Part shown: one piece after another, positions 9,468 to 16,575 of the stretch | Position numbering within the stretch: the first letter of the stretch is position 1 | How the letters are laid out: each line of letters starts with the position of its first letter | Assembly: GCA_035063785.1 (NCBI GenBank) | Contig: JAPSFS010000009.1 | Span: 1-64,000, forward strand | Direction of reading: 5' to 3' | Origin: Comamonas_C sp026954015 | GTDB taxonomy: Bacteria; Pseudomonadota; Gammaproteobacteria; Burkholderiales; Burkholderiaceae_C | Length of the DNA stretch: 64,000 nucleotides | The notes under the pieces: generated by a model | Told to the model about the DNA's origin: nothing | Seen by the model: only the letters and a program-made list of their open reading frames with translations | Database searches by the model: none | Made by a program: the position numbers and the translations under genes

Positions 9468-10727
9468 ATGGGCCAGGACGACACCCCCGACCTTGCCACG
9501 CCGCAGGCGGGCAAGATGGCGCCCGAGGCGGTGGCGCTGCGCGCCCAGCCGCGTCCGGTCACGCGCCTGAACCGGCGCACGCTGGCCATCCTCGTCGGCG
9601 GCCTGTCGGTCGCCGTGCTCGGGGCCACGATCTGGTCGCTACAGCCGCAGCGGCGCGGGGCCAACGAGCAGACCGAGCTTTACAACGTCGATCGCGTGTC
9701 CAAGTCCGAAGGGCTGGATGGCCTGCCGGCCGACTACTCGAAGCTGACGCCGAAGGTGCCCGAGCTGGGGCCGCCGCTACCGGGCGACCTCGGACCGGCC
9801 ATCGTGGCCTCGCAGCAGCCGGCCGTGGCCGCCTACTCGGCGCCCGGCCACGACCCGAATGACGCCTTGCGCAAGGAGGCGGAAGCCGCTGCGGCTTCGT
9901 CGGTGTTCTTCCGCTCGGGCGGCCAAGCCGCCGCCATGGTGGCGCAGGCGGCGCCGGGTGCAGCAAGCACGCTCGCGGCCTTCGACCCGCTCGCTGCCGG
10001 GCCCGCTTCGACATCGGCCCAGCCCGCCGACCCGACCGCCGTGCAGAACCGGCAAGATCAGAAAGAGGCATTCCTGAAAGCCGGTTCTACGGAAACCCGC
10101 AATTCCGGCAACCTGGCGTTGCCGGCGTCGCCGTATCAGGTGATGGCGGGAACGGTGATCGCCGGTGCGCTGGTGACGGGTATCAAGTCGGACTTGCCGG
10201 GCGACGTGATCGCCACGGTGACGGAGCCGGTCTATGACTCGGCCACGGGCAAGTTCCTGCTGATCCCGCAAGGATCGCGCATCCTCGGGCGCTACAACAG
10301 CCAGGTCAGCTACGGGCAGAGTCGCGTGCAGGTGGTGTGGAACCGGGTCATCCTGCCCGACACGTCCTCGCTGGCGCTCGACAACCTTGTCGGCACCGAC
10401 CCGGCCGGCTACGCCGGCCTGGAGGACGACGTGGACTGGCATTGGAATCGCATCATCGCGGGCGCGGTGCTGACGACGCTGCTGGGCGTCGGCGCTGAGT
10501 TGGCTGCGCCGGAGAACCGGCAGGACGGCAACCGCATCGTCATTGCCGGACGCGACAGCGCACAGGACAGCATCAATCAGGTCGGCCAGGAGATGACCCG
10601 GCGCAACATGAACATCCAGCCGACGCTGACGACGCGGCCGGGCCTGCCGGTTCGCATCATCGTCAACCGGGATCTGGTGCTGCGGCCGTACCAGCCGCTG
10701 TTCTTCAATCGGGGAGTTTCGCAATGA
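9468..10727 (+). CDS. trbI: Conjugal transfer protein TrbI (VirB10 family)
   Basis: A 419-residue protein that bridges inner and outer membrane. It has a cytoplasmic N terminus, one membrane helix (LAILVGGLSVAVLGATIWSL, about residues 38-57), a Pro/Ala-rich periplasmic linker, and the C-terminal VirB10 barrel domain from about residue 220 (SPYQVMAGTVIAGALVTGIKSDLPGD and the later LIPQGSRILGRY). The frame is open upstream within trbG, but the ATG 2 nt after the trbG stop is the natural start. The stop overlaps the next gene. Confidence 0.95.
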   Translation: MGQDDTPDLATPQAGKMAPEAVALRAQPRPVTRLNRRTLAILVGGLSVAVLGATIWSLQPQRRGANEQTELYNVDRVSKSEGLDGLPADYSKLTPKVPELGPPLPGDLGPAIVASQQPAVAAYSAPGHDPNDALRKEAEAAAASSVFFRSGGQAAAMVAQAAPGAASTLAAFDPLAAGPASTSAQPADPTAVQNRQDQKEAFLKAGSTETRNSGNLALPASPYQVMAGTVIAGALVTGIKSDLPGDVIATVTEPVYDSATGKFLLIPQGSRILGRYNSQVSYGQSRVQVVWNRVILPDTSSLALDNLVGTDPAGYAGLEDDVDWHWNRIIAGAVLTTLLGVGAELAAPENRQDGNRIVIAGRDSAQDSINQVGQEMTRRNMNIQPTLTTRPGLPVRIIVNRDLVLRPYQPLFFNRGVSQ

Positions 10728-10966
10728 GCGCGACCAAGAAGCTGCGGCTCGGGCCGCTGCCCAAGACCGAGAGCGTCAAGCTGACCTTTGCCTGCCCGGC
10801 CAGCCTGAAAGCCGACCTCGACCGCTACGCCGCGTTGCACGCGCAGGCGTATGGCGAGGCGGTCGATGCCATGACGCTGATCCCGCACATGCTGGAAGCC
10901 TTCATGGCCGGGGATCGTGGCTTCAAGCGCACACAGCCCAAGAACGGAAAAGCCGCCCCTGCGTGA
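10724..10966 (+). CDS. DUF2274 protein, last gene of the trb operon
   Basis: An 80-residue protein with the DUF2274 pattern LPKTESVKLTFACPASLKADLDRYA, followed by a helical half with two methionine-rich turns. Genes of this family close the trb operon in Tn4371-type elements. Its function is unknown; the strand-helix-helix start is reminiscent of a ribbon-helix-helix protein. The TGA stop falls in the loop of the hairpin at 10952-10977. Confidence 0.85.
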   Translation: MSATKKLRLGPLPKTESVKLTFACPASLKADLDRYAALHAQAYGEAVDAMTLIPHMLEAFMAGDRGFKRTQPKNGKAAPA

Positions 10967-10977
10967 GCAGGGGCGGC
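10948..10977 (-). terminator. Intrinsic terminator of the intron-containing tRNA-Leu gene
   Basis: An 11-bp GC-rich perfect stem (GCCGCCCCTGC at 10952-10962 and its complement at 10967-10977) with a 4-nt loop. Read on the minus strand it lies 7 nt after the tRNA 3' end and is followed by four U residues. On the plus strand the same hairpin follows the trb operon but lacks a U tract, so it may stop transcription from both sides with different efficiency. Confidence 0.8.
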
Positions 10978-10984
10978 TCTGGAT

Positions 10985-11303
10985 TGGTGCCCGAGGCCGG
11001 AATCGAACCGGCATGACCGTGAGGTCGAGGGATTTTCTTACCACTTCGGCTTTCGCCGCCGTCCTGCTCACACAGGGCGTTCGTGGTCTGGAGCACGCCT
11101 TCACCATAGCCTTACAGCCGTAGGTGCCCGCCGTCTGCTCTCTACACCTTCCCAAGCGCATAGCTTGGGCTTGGCTCGGCGTTGGCTCGGATGCCGAAGC
11201 ATCCAGGGCTTTCGCCGAATTTGACGGGCTTCACTTCGGGCGTTTCCCCCCGAAGGCTCAAATTGTTCAAGTCCCTTGTGTCTACCGATTTCACCACTCG
11301 GGC
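10985..11303 (-). tRNA. tRNA-Leu(UAA) interrupted by a group I intron
   Basis: Read on the minus strand, exon 1 (11303-11269, 35 nt) begins with the acceptor strand GCCCGAG, has a normal leucine D arm and ends ...AGGGACUU. Exon 2 (11036-10985, 52 nt) begins AAAAUCCCU, has the long variable arm, the T arm (GCCGG TTCGATT CCGGC) and ends CTCGGGCACCA with an encoded CCA. Joined, they give an 87-nt tRNA with perfect 7-bp acceptor stem, perfect 5-bp anticodon stem AGGGA/UCCCU and anticodon UAA. The 232-nt interruption lies between U34 and A35, exactly where cyanobacterial and plastid tRNA-Leu(UAA) introns sit. All cloverleaf elements are intact, so the gene is probably functional. Confidence 0.93.
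11037..11268 (-). ncRNA. Group I intron (IC3-like) in the anticodon loop of tRNA-Leu(UAA)
   Basis: The intron follows the exon end CUU and its guide sequence GAG (at GAACAAUUUGAG) forms P1 with the expected U-G wobble at the splice site. P2 is CUUCGGG/CCCGAAG closed by a GAAA loop. P3 pairs CCGUC with GACGG, P4 pairs CGGCG with CGCCG, P5 is GGAUGC-UUCG-GCAUCC, and P6 is CCCAAGC/GCUUGGG. P7, the guanosine site, pairs GAGCA with UGCUC. P8 and P9 hairpins follow (the last with a GAAA tetraloop), then the terminal omega-G (11037). The conserved cores GAGCCAAGCC and GGAAGGUGUAGAGAGCAGACGG closely resemble cyanobacterial tRNA-Leu introns. There is no open frame for a homing endonuclease. Confidence 0.93.
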
Positions 11304-11448
11304 GTAGCGCGGTGCGCTGGAAACACCTACCTCTATCTACTGGCGCCTAGTTGGCTCCTGATCGCCAAGCCAAGCTATGAAGCTACATCTTGGATGCTCG
11401 CAAACCGTTGTCACTATTGACCTTCTGGCCCGGTAGTTCAAGCAGAAA

Positions 11449-11475
11449 GGACTTGACAGAACAGATTTTAAGTCC
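11449..11475. other. Inverted repeat at the tRNA-Leu break, candidate attR core
   Basis: The arms GGACTT (11449-11454) and AAGTCC (11470-11475) flank 15 bp; one arm is the anticodon stem and loop of the truncated tRNA-Leu, the other is in the sequence that replaces its 3' half. A tandem ACAGA-ACAGA sits in the spacer. Tyrosine-recombinase core sites have such imperfect arms and often lie in anticodon arms of tRNA genes. That this is the integration site is inference from position only. Confidence 0.5.
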
Positions 11476-11504
11476 GCAGTGTCTACCAATTTCACCACCG
11501 GGGC
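11460..11504 (-). pseudogene. Truncated tRNA-Leu(UAA), 5' part only
   Basis: On the minus strand from 11504 the sequence starts GCCCCGG, has a normal leucine D arm (TGGTGAAATTGGTAGACAC), then anticodon-stem GCGGA, loop CUUAAAA with anticodon UAA, and a partly wobble-paired 3' stem half UCUGU. After that the similarity to tRNA-Leu stops: there is no variable arm, no recognisable T arm and no CCA. A stretch about 30 nt on pairs with six of seven acceptor bases but without a T stem next to it. Lying downstream of Gly-Cys-Gly it corresponds to leuZ of the glyW-cysT-leuZ arrangement known in enterobacteria. Confidence 0.85.
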
Positions 11505-11599
11505 ATGGCCGCGACGCCCATCCCAGCGGGCTAGCCTACCTTGCAACGCAGGCGAGTGCAAACACCTTGCACCCGCGCGGACACCTGCGCGACCCCAAG

Positions 11600-11623
11600 A
11601 AAAAAGGGGAGCCCGGGCTCCCC
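11600..11623 (-). terminator. Intrinsic terminator after tRNA-Gly
   Basis: An 18-nt palindromic hairpin (GGGGAGCC CG GGCTCCCC, 11606-11623) followed on the minus strand by six U residues. It lies 10 nt beyond the 3' end of tRNA-Gly, so it separates the tRNA cluster from the truncated tRNA-Leu. Confidence 0.85.
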
Positions 11624-11633
11624 TTGCATGACG

Positions 11634-11709
11634 TGGAGCGGGAAATCGGTCTCGAACCGACGACCTCAACCTTGGCAAGGTTGCGCTCTACCAACTGAGC
11701 TATTCCCGC
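11634..11709 (-). tRNA. tRNA-Gly(GCC), copy 1
   Basis: A 76-nt cloverleaf with encoded CCA. The acceptor GCGGGAA pairs with TTCCCGC, the anticodon stem AACCT/AGGTT encloses TTGCCAA with anticodon GCC, and the T loop is TTCGAGA. It is identical in sequence to the second copy at 11880-11955. Confidence 0.97.
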
Positions 11710-11753
11710 ATACGCGAAAGTCGCGCATTGTAGCGCAGCACGTTCGGAAACGT

Positions 11754-11827
11754 TGGAGGCGCGACCCGGAGTCGAACCGGGCTGGACGGATTTGCAATCC
11801 GTTGCATAACCGCTTTGCTATCGCGCC
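11754..11827 (-). tRNA. tRNA-Cys(GCA)
   Basis: A 74-nt cloverleaf with encoded CCA. The acceptor GGCGCGA pairs with TCGCGCC, and the anticodon loop TTGCAAA carries GCA within the stem CGGAT/ATCCG. It lies between two identical tRNA-Gly genes, matching the Gly-Cys-Leu cluster known from other proteobacteria. Confidence 0.97.
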
Positions 11828-11841
11828 GGAACCTGTCCGAC

Positions 11842-11869
11842 AAAAAAGGGAAGCTCGCGCCTCCCTTTT
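11842..11869 (-). terminator. Hairpin with U tract between tRNA-Gly copy 2 and tRNA-Cys
   Basis: The stem AAAAGGGA (11844-11851) pairs with TCCCTTTT (11862-11869), with a 10-nt loop, and the minus-strand transcript continues with U residues. It could end transcripts from tRNA-Gly copy 2 or serve in tRNA processing. The low GC content of the outer stem makes it weaker than the hairpin at 11600-11623. Confidence 0.55.
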
Positions 11870-11879
11870 CCGCTGCATC

Positions 11880-11955
11880 TGGAGCGGGAAATCGGTCTCG
11901 AACCGACGACCTCAACCTTGGCAAGGTTGCGCTCTACCAACTGAGCTATTCCCGC
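11880..11955 (-). tRNA. tRNA-Gly(GCC), copy 2
   Basis: A 76-nt cloverleaf, identical to the copy at 11634-11709, with anticodon GCC and encoded CCA. It is the first tRNA of the cluster downstream of lon. The identity of the two copies suggests a recent duplication or gene conversion. Confidence 0.97.
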
Positions 11956-11959
11956 GCGG

Positions 11960-11983
11960 TGCCGGGCAGCGACCCACCCGGCA
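11960..11983 (-). terminator. Hairpin between lon and the tRNA cluster
   Basis: A perfect 7-bp stem (TGCCGGG at 11960-11966 with CCCGGCA at 11977-11983) with a 10-nt loop lies between the lon stop and tRNA-Gly. It has no U tract, so it may be a weak or Rho-assisted end of the lon transcript or only a processing structure. Confidence 0.35.
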
Positions 11984-12028
11984 AAGAGCGCGCATTGTAG
12001 GCGATTTTCAAGCCCCGTCGGTCGCAAT

Positions 12029-14470
12029 TCAGTGCTTGACCGAGCGCGTAGCCGCCGAAGGCGGTTGCGCCGCCGCGGCAGCGTCAGCCGCGGGCGCCGA
12101 CAACGCAGCGATTTCCTCCTCCGTAAGCGGCACGGGCTTGCGCTCAAGCGCCACTTCCAGCACCTTGTCGATCCAGCGCACGGGCACGATGTCGAGCCCC
12201 TGCTTGACGTTGTCGGGGATCTCCTGCAGATCCTTCACGTTTTCCTCGGGGATCATCACCGTCTTGATGCCGCCGCGCAGCGCCGCCAGCAGCTTTTCCT
12301 TCAATCCACCGATGGCCGTGACCTCGCCACGCAGCGTGATCTCGCCCGTCATGGCCACGTCGGCGCGCACCGCGATGCCGGTCAGGGCCGAGACGATCGC
12401 GGTGGCCATCGCGATGCCCGCGCTCGGGCCGTCCTTGGGCGTCGCGCCGTCGGGCACGTGGATGTGCAGGTCGCGCTTTTCGAAGACCTCGTCCCGCAGT
12501 CCGAGCGCGTGGGCGCGCGAGCGCACCACCGTGCGCGCGGCCTCCACCGATTCCTTCATCACGTCGCCCAGCGACCCGGTGCGCTGGATCACGCCTTTGC
12601 CCGGCATGGTCGCCACCTCGATCGTGAGCAGATCGCCACCGACCTCGGTCCACGCCAGCCCCACGACCTGCCCCACCTGGTCCTTCTGCTCGGCGCGCCC
12701 ATAGGTGAAGCGGCGCACGCCCAGGTAATCGGCGAGGTTCTTCGCGCTCACCTCCACGCTGGGCTTGAGCTTCTTGAGCAGCAGCCCCTTGACCACCTTG
12801 CGGCAGATCTTGGAGAGCTCGCGCTCGAGCGAGCGCACCCCGGCCTCGCGCGTGTAGTAGCGCACGATGTCGAGAATCGCGTCCTCGTGCACGTGCAGCT
12901 CGCCCTCCTTCAGGCCGTTGTTCGCCATCTGCTTGGGCAGCAGGTACTTGGTCGCGATATTCGACTTTTCGTCCTCGGTGTAGCCAGCCAGGCGGATCAC
13001 TTCCATGCGATCAAGCAGCGCAGGCGGAATGTTCATCGAGTTGGACGTCGCCACGAACATCACGTCCGACAGGTCGAAGTCGAGCTCGACGTAGTGGTCC
13101 GAGAACTTGTGGTTCTGCTCCGGGTCGAGCACCTCGAGCAGTGCGCTCGAGGGGTCTCCGCGGAAATCCATGCCGATCTTGTCGATCTCGTCGAGCAGGA
13201 ACAGCGGGTTGCGCGCACCCGCCTTGGTCAGGCTCTGCAGCACCTTGCCCGGCATCGCGCCGATGTAGGTGCGCCGGTGGCCGCGTATCTCGGCCTCGTC
13301 GCGCATGCCCCCCAGCGCCATGCGCACGTACTTGCGCCCCGTGGCCTTGGCGATCGACTGGCCCAGCGACGTCTTGCCCACCCCCGGCGGCCCGACAAGG
13401 CACAGGATGGGCGCCTTCACCTTGTCCACGCGCTGCTGCACCGCGAGGTACTCGAGGATGCGGTCCTTGACCTTCTCCAGGCCATAGTGGTCTTCGTTGA
13501 GCACGGCCTCGGCGCGCACCAGGTCCTGCTTGACCTTGGTCTTCTTGCTCCACGGCAGGTCGATCAGCACGTCGATGTAGTTGCGCACCACCGTCGCTTC
13601 GGCGGACATGGGCGACATGAGCTTGAGCTTCTTGAGCTCGGCTTCGGCCTTCTTGCGTGCCTCCGCCGGCATGCCGGCACCGCGGATGCGTTTTTCGAGC
13701 TCTTCGATGTCGGCGCCGTCCTCGCCGTCGCCCAGCTCCTTCTGGATCGCCTTGACCTGCTCGTTGAGGTAGAAGTCGCGCTGGTTCTTCTCCATCTGGC
13801 GCTTCACGCGCCCGCGGATGCGCTTGTCCACGTTGAGGATGTCCACCTCGCGCTCAAGCTGCTCGTACAGGTCTTCCAGCCGCTCCTTGACGCCCCCGAG
13901 GTCCAGCACGTGCTGCTTGCTCTCGAGCTTGAGTGGCATGTGCGCGGCGATGGTGTCGGCCAGGCGGCCGGCGTCGTCGATGCTGGCGATCGAGGTGAGG
14001 ATCTCGGGCGGGATCTTCTTGTTCAGCTTGACGTACTGGTCGAACTGCTGCATCACGGCGCGGCGCAAGGCCTCGATCTCGCTTGCCTGGTCATCACCCG
14101 CCACCTGCGCCAGCGGCCGCGCGGTGGCGGTGAAGTGCGTTTCACCCTCGGTCACTGCGTCCAGATGCGCGCGCTGCAAGCCCTCGACCAGCACCTTCAC
14201 CGTGCCGTCGGGGAGCTTGAGCATCTGCAGGATGGTGGCAATGCAGCCGACCTCGAACATGTCGCCGGCCTGCGGCTCGTCCTTGGCTGCGGCCTTCTGC
14301 GCCACCAGCATGATCTGGCGGTCGGTGCCCATCGCCACCTCGAGCGCCTTGATGCTCTTGGCTCGCCCCACAAACAGCGGGATCACCATGTGCGGGAATA
14401 CCACCACATCGCGCAGCGGCAGCAGGGGCAGGACGATGGGGGTGTCGGGCAGGGGTGCTGGTCCAGACAT
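12029..14470 (-). CDS. lon: ATP-dependent protease La
   Basis: An 813-residue cytoplasmic serine protease that degrades misfolded and short-lived regulatory proteins. It has the LAN substrate-binding domain (about 15-210), the AAA+ module with Walker A GPPGVGKTSLG and Walker B NPLFLLDEIDKIG, and the protease domain with the catalytic serine in PKDGPSAGIAM and the lysine in the GGLKEKLLAA region. I chose the ATG at 14470 (MSGPAPLPD), which has an AAGGA ribosome site; the frame is open for 26 more codons upstream without similarity to Lon. It is the last gene of tig-clpP-clpX-lon, 92 nt after clpX. Confidence 0.97.
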   Translation of the reverse strand: MSGPAPLPDTPIVLPLLPLRDVVVFPHMVIPLFVGRAKSIKALEVAMGTDRQIMLVAQKAAAKDEPQAGDMFEVGCIATILQMLKLPDGTVKVLVEGLQRAHLDAVTEGETHFTATARPLAQVAGDDQASEIEALRRAVMQQFDQYVKLNKKIPPEILTSIASIDDAGRLADTIAAHMPLKLESKQHVLDLGGVKERLEDLYEQLEREVDILNVDKRIRGRVKRQMEKNQRDFYLNEQVKAIQKELGDGEDGADIEELEKRIRGAGMPAEARKKAEAELKKLKLMSPMSAEATVVRNYIDVLIDLPWSKKTKVKQDLVRAEAVLNEDHYGLEKVKDRILEYLAVQQRVDKVKAPILCLVGPPGVGKTSLGQSIAKATGRKYVRMALGGMRDEAEIRGHRRTYIGAMPGKVLQSLTKAGARNPLFLLDEIDKIGMDFRGDPSSALLEVLDPEQNHKFSDHYVELDFDLSDVMFVATSNSMNIPPALLDRMEVIRLAGYTEDEKSNIATKYLLPKQMANNGLKEGELHVHEDAILDIVRYYTREAGVRSLERELSKICRKVVKGLLLKKLKPSVEVSAKNLADYLGVRRFTYGRAEQKDQVGQVVGLAWTEVGGDLLTIEVATMPGKGVIQRTGSLGDVMKESVEAARTVVRSRAHALGLRDEVFEKRDLHIHVPDGATPKDGPSAGIAMATAIVSALTGIAVRADVAMTGEITLRGEVTAIGGLKEKLLAALRGGIKTVMIPEENVKDLQEIPDNVKQGLDIVPVRWIDKVLEVALERKPVPLTEEEIAALSAPAADAAAAAQPPSAATRSVKH

Positions 14471-14562
14471 GGGTAATCCTTGGGTAACGCCGCGCCAACG
14501 CGCGGGCGGTATGCATACACAACGATCGGCGGCGCACGCCGCCGACACGACGCCGGTGCCGC

Positions 14563-15828
14563 TCAGGCCTTCTTGGCCGCTTCACGGTACACCAGCAACG
14601 GCGCCTTGCCTTCGTCGATCGTGGCTTCATCGACCACGACCTTCTCCACATTGAGCGTATTGGGCAGGTCGAACATGGTGCCGATCAGTGACTGTTCAAG
14701 AATCGAGCGCAGGCCGCGCGCACCGGTCTTGCGCGCGATCGCCTTGCGCGCGATCGCCTTGAGCGCCGCGGGACGGATTTCAAGCTCCACGCCTTCCATC
14801 GCCAGCAACGCGCCGTATTGCTTGACGAGCGCGTTCTTCGGCTCGGTCAGGATGCGCACGAGCGCACCCTCGCCAAGTTCGGCCAGCGCCGTCACCACGG
14901 GCATGCGGCCCACCAGCTCGGGGATCAGGCCGTACTTGATGAGGTCTTCGGGCTCGACGTCCTGGAACACCTCGGTGAGCGAGCGCTGCAGCTTGCTCCT
15001 GACCGTTGCGCCAAAGCCTATGCCCGACGCCTCGGTGCGGTTCTCGATCACCTTCTCGAGCCCGGCGAACGCGCCGCCGCAGATGAACAGGATGTTGGTG
15101 GTATCCACCTGCAAAAAATCCTGGTTCGGGTGCTTGCGCCCGCCCTGCGGCGGCACGCTGGCCATGGTGCCTTCGATGAGCTTGAGCAACGCCTGCTGCA
15201 CGCCTTCGCCCGAGACGTCGCGGGTGATGCTCGGGTTGTCGCTCTTGCGCGTGATCTTGTCGATTTCGTCGATATAGACGATGCCGCGCTGCGCGCGCTC
15301 CACGTCGTAATTGCAGCTTTGCAGCAGCTTCTGGATGATGTTTTCCACGTCCTCGCCGACGTAGCCCGCCTCGGTGAGCGTGGTGGCATCGGCCATCACG
15401 AACGGCACGTCGAGCTGGCGCGCCAGCGTCTGCGCCAACAGCGTCTTGCCCGAACCGGTGGGGCCTATGAGCAAAATGTTGCTCTTGGACAACTCCACCC
15501 CGTCCTTGCCTGCCTTTTCCTTGTGGCGCAGGCGCTTGTAGTGGTTGTAGACGGCAACCGCCAGCGTGCGCTTGGGCTGCTCCTGATCAATCACGTAGTT
15601 GTCGAGGTTGGCCTTGATCTCGGTCGGCGTGGGCAGGTCGCCACGCCCGTCCTGCGCGGTATCGGGCGCGGGCTGCTCGTCGCGGATGATCTCGTTGCAC
15701 AGGTCGATGCACTCGTCGCAGATGAACACCGACGGGCCGGCGATCAGCTTCTTGACCTCGTGCTGGCTCTTGCCGCAAAACGAGCAATACAGGGTTTTCT
15801 CACTGGATGAGCCTTTTTTCTCGGCCAT
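14563..15828 (-). CDS. clpX: ClpXP unfoldase subunit ClpX
   Basis: A 421-residue AAA+ unfoldase that delivers substrates to ClpP. The N-terminal zinc-binding domain shows Cys15, Cys18, Cys37 and Cys40. Walker A is GPTGSGKT (about 120-127), Walker B is GIVYIDEIDKI, the RKH-type loop region is present, and the ClpP-binding loop is IGFGA. The end shows sensor 2 (KTGARGLRSILE). It lies 99 nt downstream of clpP. Confidence 0.98.
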   Translation of the reverse strand: MAEKKGSSSEKTLYCSFCGKSQHEVKKLIAGPSVFICDECIDLCNEIIRDEQPAPDTAQDGRGDLPTPTEIKANLDNYVIDQEQPKRTLAVAVYNHYKRLRHKEKAGKDGVELSKSNILLIGPTGSGKTLLAQTLARQLDVPFVMADATTLTEAGYVGEDVENIIQKLLQSCNYDVERAQRGIVYIDEIDKITRKSDNPSITRDVSGEGVQQALLKLIEGTMASVPPQGGRKHPNQDFLQVDTTNILFICGGAFAGLEKVIENRTEASGIGFGATVRSKLQRSLTEVFQDVEPEDLIKYGLIPELVGRMPVVTALAELGEGALVRILTEPKNALVKQYGALLAMEGVELEIRPAALKAIARKAIARKTGARGLRSILEQSLIGTMFDLPNTLNVEKVVVDEATIDEGKAPLLVYREAAKKA

Positions 15829-15927
15829 GGGCTATGCCTCGGACAGTAACGTGAAGTGATGATACTCAAATGAAAATGGCGTTTCCCGCGAAGAAAACGC
15901 CATTTCCACCCCGCTGCCGGCGACCAA

Positions 15928-16536
15928 TCAGGTCCGCTGCGCGATCACCTTGTCAAGCAGCCCGTAGTCCTTGGCTTCTTCGGCGGTCATGAAATAGTCG
16001 CGCTCGGTGTCGTGCACGACTTTCTCGTAGGGCTGGCCGGTGCGCTCGGCCAGGATGCGGTTCATCTGCTCCTTGGTGCGCAGGATGTCGCGCGCGTGGA
16101 TTTCCACGTCGGTCGCCTGGCCGCTCGCGCCGCCCAGGACCTGGTGGATCATGATCTTGGAATTGGGCAGCGAGTAGCGCTTGCCCTTGGCGCCAGCCGC
16201 CAGCAGGAACGCGCCCATGCTCGCGGCGAACCCAACGCACATCGTCGAGACATCAGGCTTGATGAACTGCATCGTGTCGTAGATCGCCATGCCGGCCGTC
16301 ACGCTGCCACCGGGCGAGTTGATGTAGAAGGAAATGTCCTTGTCGGGGTTCTCGCTCTCCAGGAAGAGCAACTGCGCCACGACGAGATTGGCCGTCTGGT
16401 CGTTCACCTCGCCGACGAGGAACACCACGCGCTCCTTGAGCAGGCGCGAATAGATGTCATAGGAACGCTCGCCGCGCCCCGATTGTTCGACGACCATGGG
16501 GATAAGCCCCAGCGCCCGCGTGTCCTGTGCACTCAT
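15928..16536 (-). CDS. clpP: ATP-dependent Clp protease proteolytic subunit ClpP
   Basis: A 202-residue serine peptidase that forms the tetradecameric barrel of ClpXP/ClpAP. The catalytic triad is visible as Ser106 (in GFAASMGAF), His131 (MIHQVLGG) and Asp180 (DTERDYFM). A short propeptide precedes LIPMVVEQ, as usual. A good ribosome site (AGGAGAA) precedes the ATG. It is 97 nt downstream of tig. Confidence 0.98.
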   Translation of the reverse strand: MSAQDTRALGLIPMVVEQSGRGERSYDIYSRLLKERVVFLVGEVNDQTANLVVAQLLFLESENPDKDISFYINSPGGSVTAGMAIYDTMQFIKPDVSTMCVGFAASMGAFLLAAGAKGKRYSLPNSKIMIHQVLGGASGQATDVEIHARDILRTKEQMNRILAERTGQPYEKVVHDTERDYFMTAEEAKDYGLLDKVIAQRT

Positions 16537-16575
16537 GCAGTTCTCCTAAACGTTGTCCTACTCTACCCGCAAGCA

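Larger units (their letters stand above)
1..11475. mobile_element. Right end of a Tn4371-type integrative and conjugative element (partial)
   Basis: The stretch carries, all on the plus strand and with mostly overlapping stop and start codons, the end of a TraG/VirD4 coupling protein, a CopG-like gene, trbB-C-D-E-J, a TrbK-like lipoprotein, trbL-F-G-I and a DUF2274 gene. This order is that of the conjugation module at the right end of Tn4371-family elements. The integrase, relaxase and cargo must lie to the left of the window. The right boundary is inferred: the chromosome-like tRNA cluster starts at about 11449-11504 with a truncated tRNA-Leu. No duplicate attachment site can be seen because the left end is outside the window. 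Confidence 0.8.

Noticed and set aside
11037..11268. The tRNA insert as a transposon or a homing-endonuclease-bearing intron
   Set aside because: It has no terminal repeats, no open frame of useful length, and folds completely into group I intron helices.
11460..11504. The shorter tRNA-Leu as a functional tRNA gene
   Set aside because: After the anticodon stem there is no variable arm, no T stem and no CCA; the 6-of-7 match to the acceptor strand nearby is not in a tRNA-like setting.
10917..11700. Short open frames across the tRNA region
   Set aside because: They are read through the tRNA genes, the intron and the terminators and show no protein-like composition or family similarity.
12032..14476. 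An 814-codon open frame antisense to lon, and similar long antisense frames at 22882-25482, 28334-30502 and 32483-34003
   Set aside because: They are shadows in high-GC DNA: the opposite strand has clear conserved genes (lon, the monooxygenase and acnA, the helicase, puuD), and the antisense proteins are His/Arg/Leu-rich without domains.
14731..14760. Perfect 15-bp tandem repeat in clpX (AIARK repeated)
   Set aside because: The protein has the same length as other ClpX proteins at this point; the two copies are ordinary conserved residues that happen to be coded alike, so it is not an expansion.
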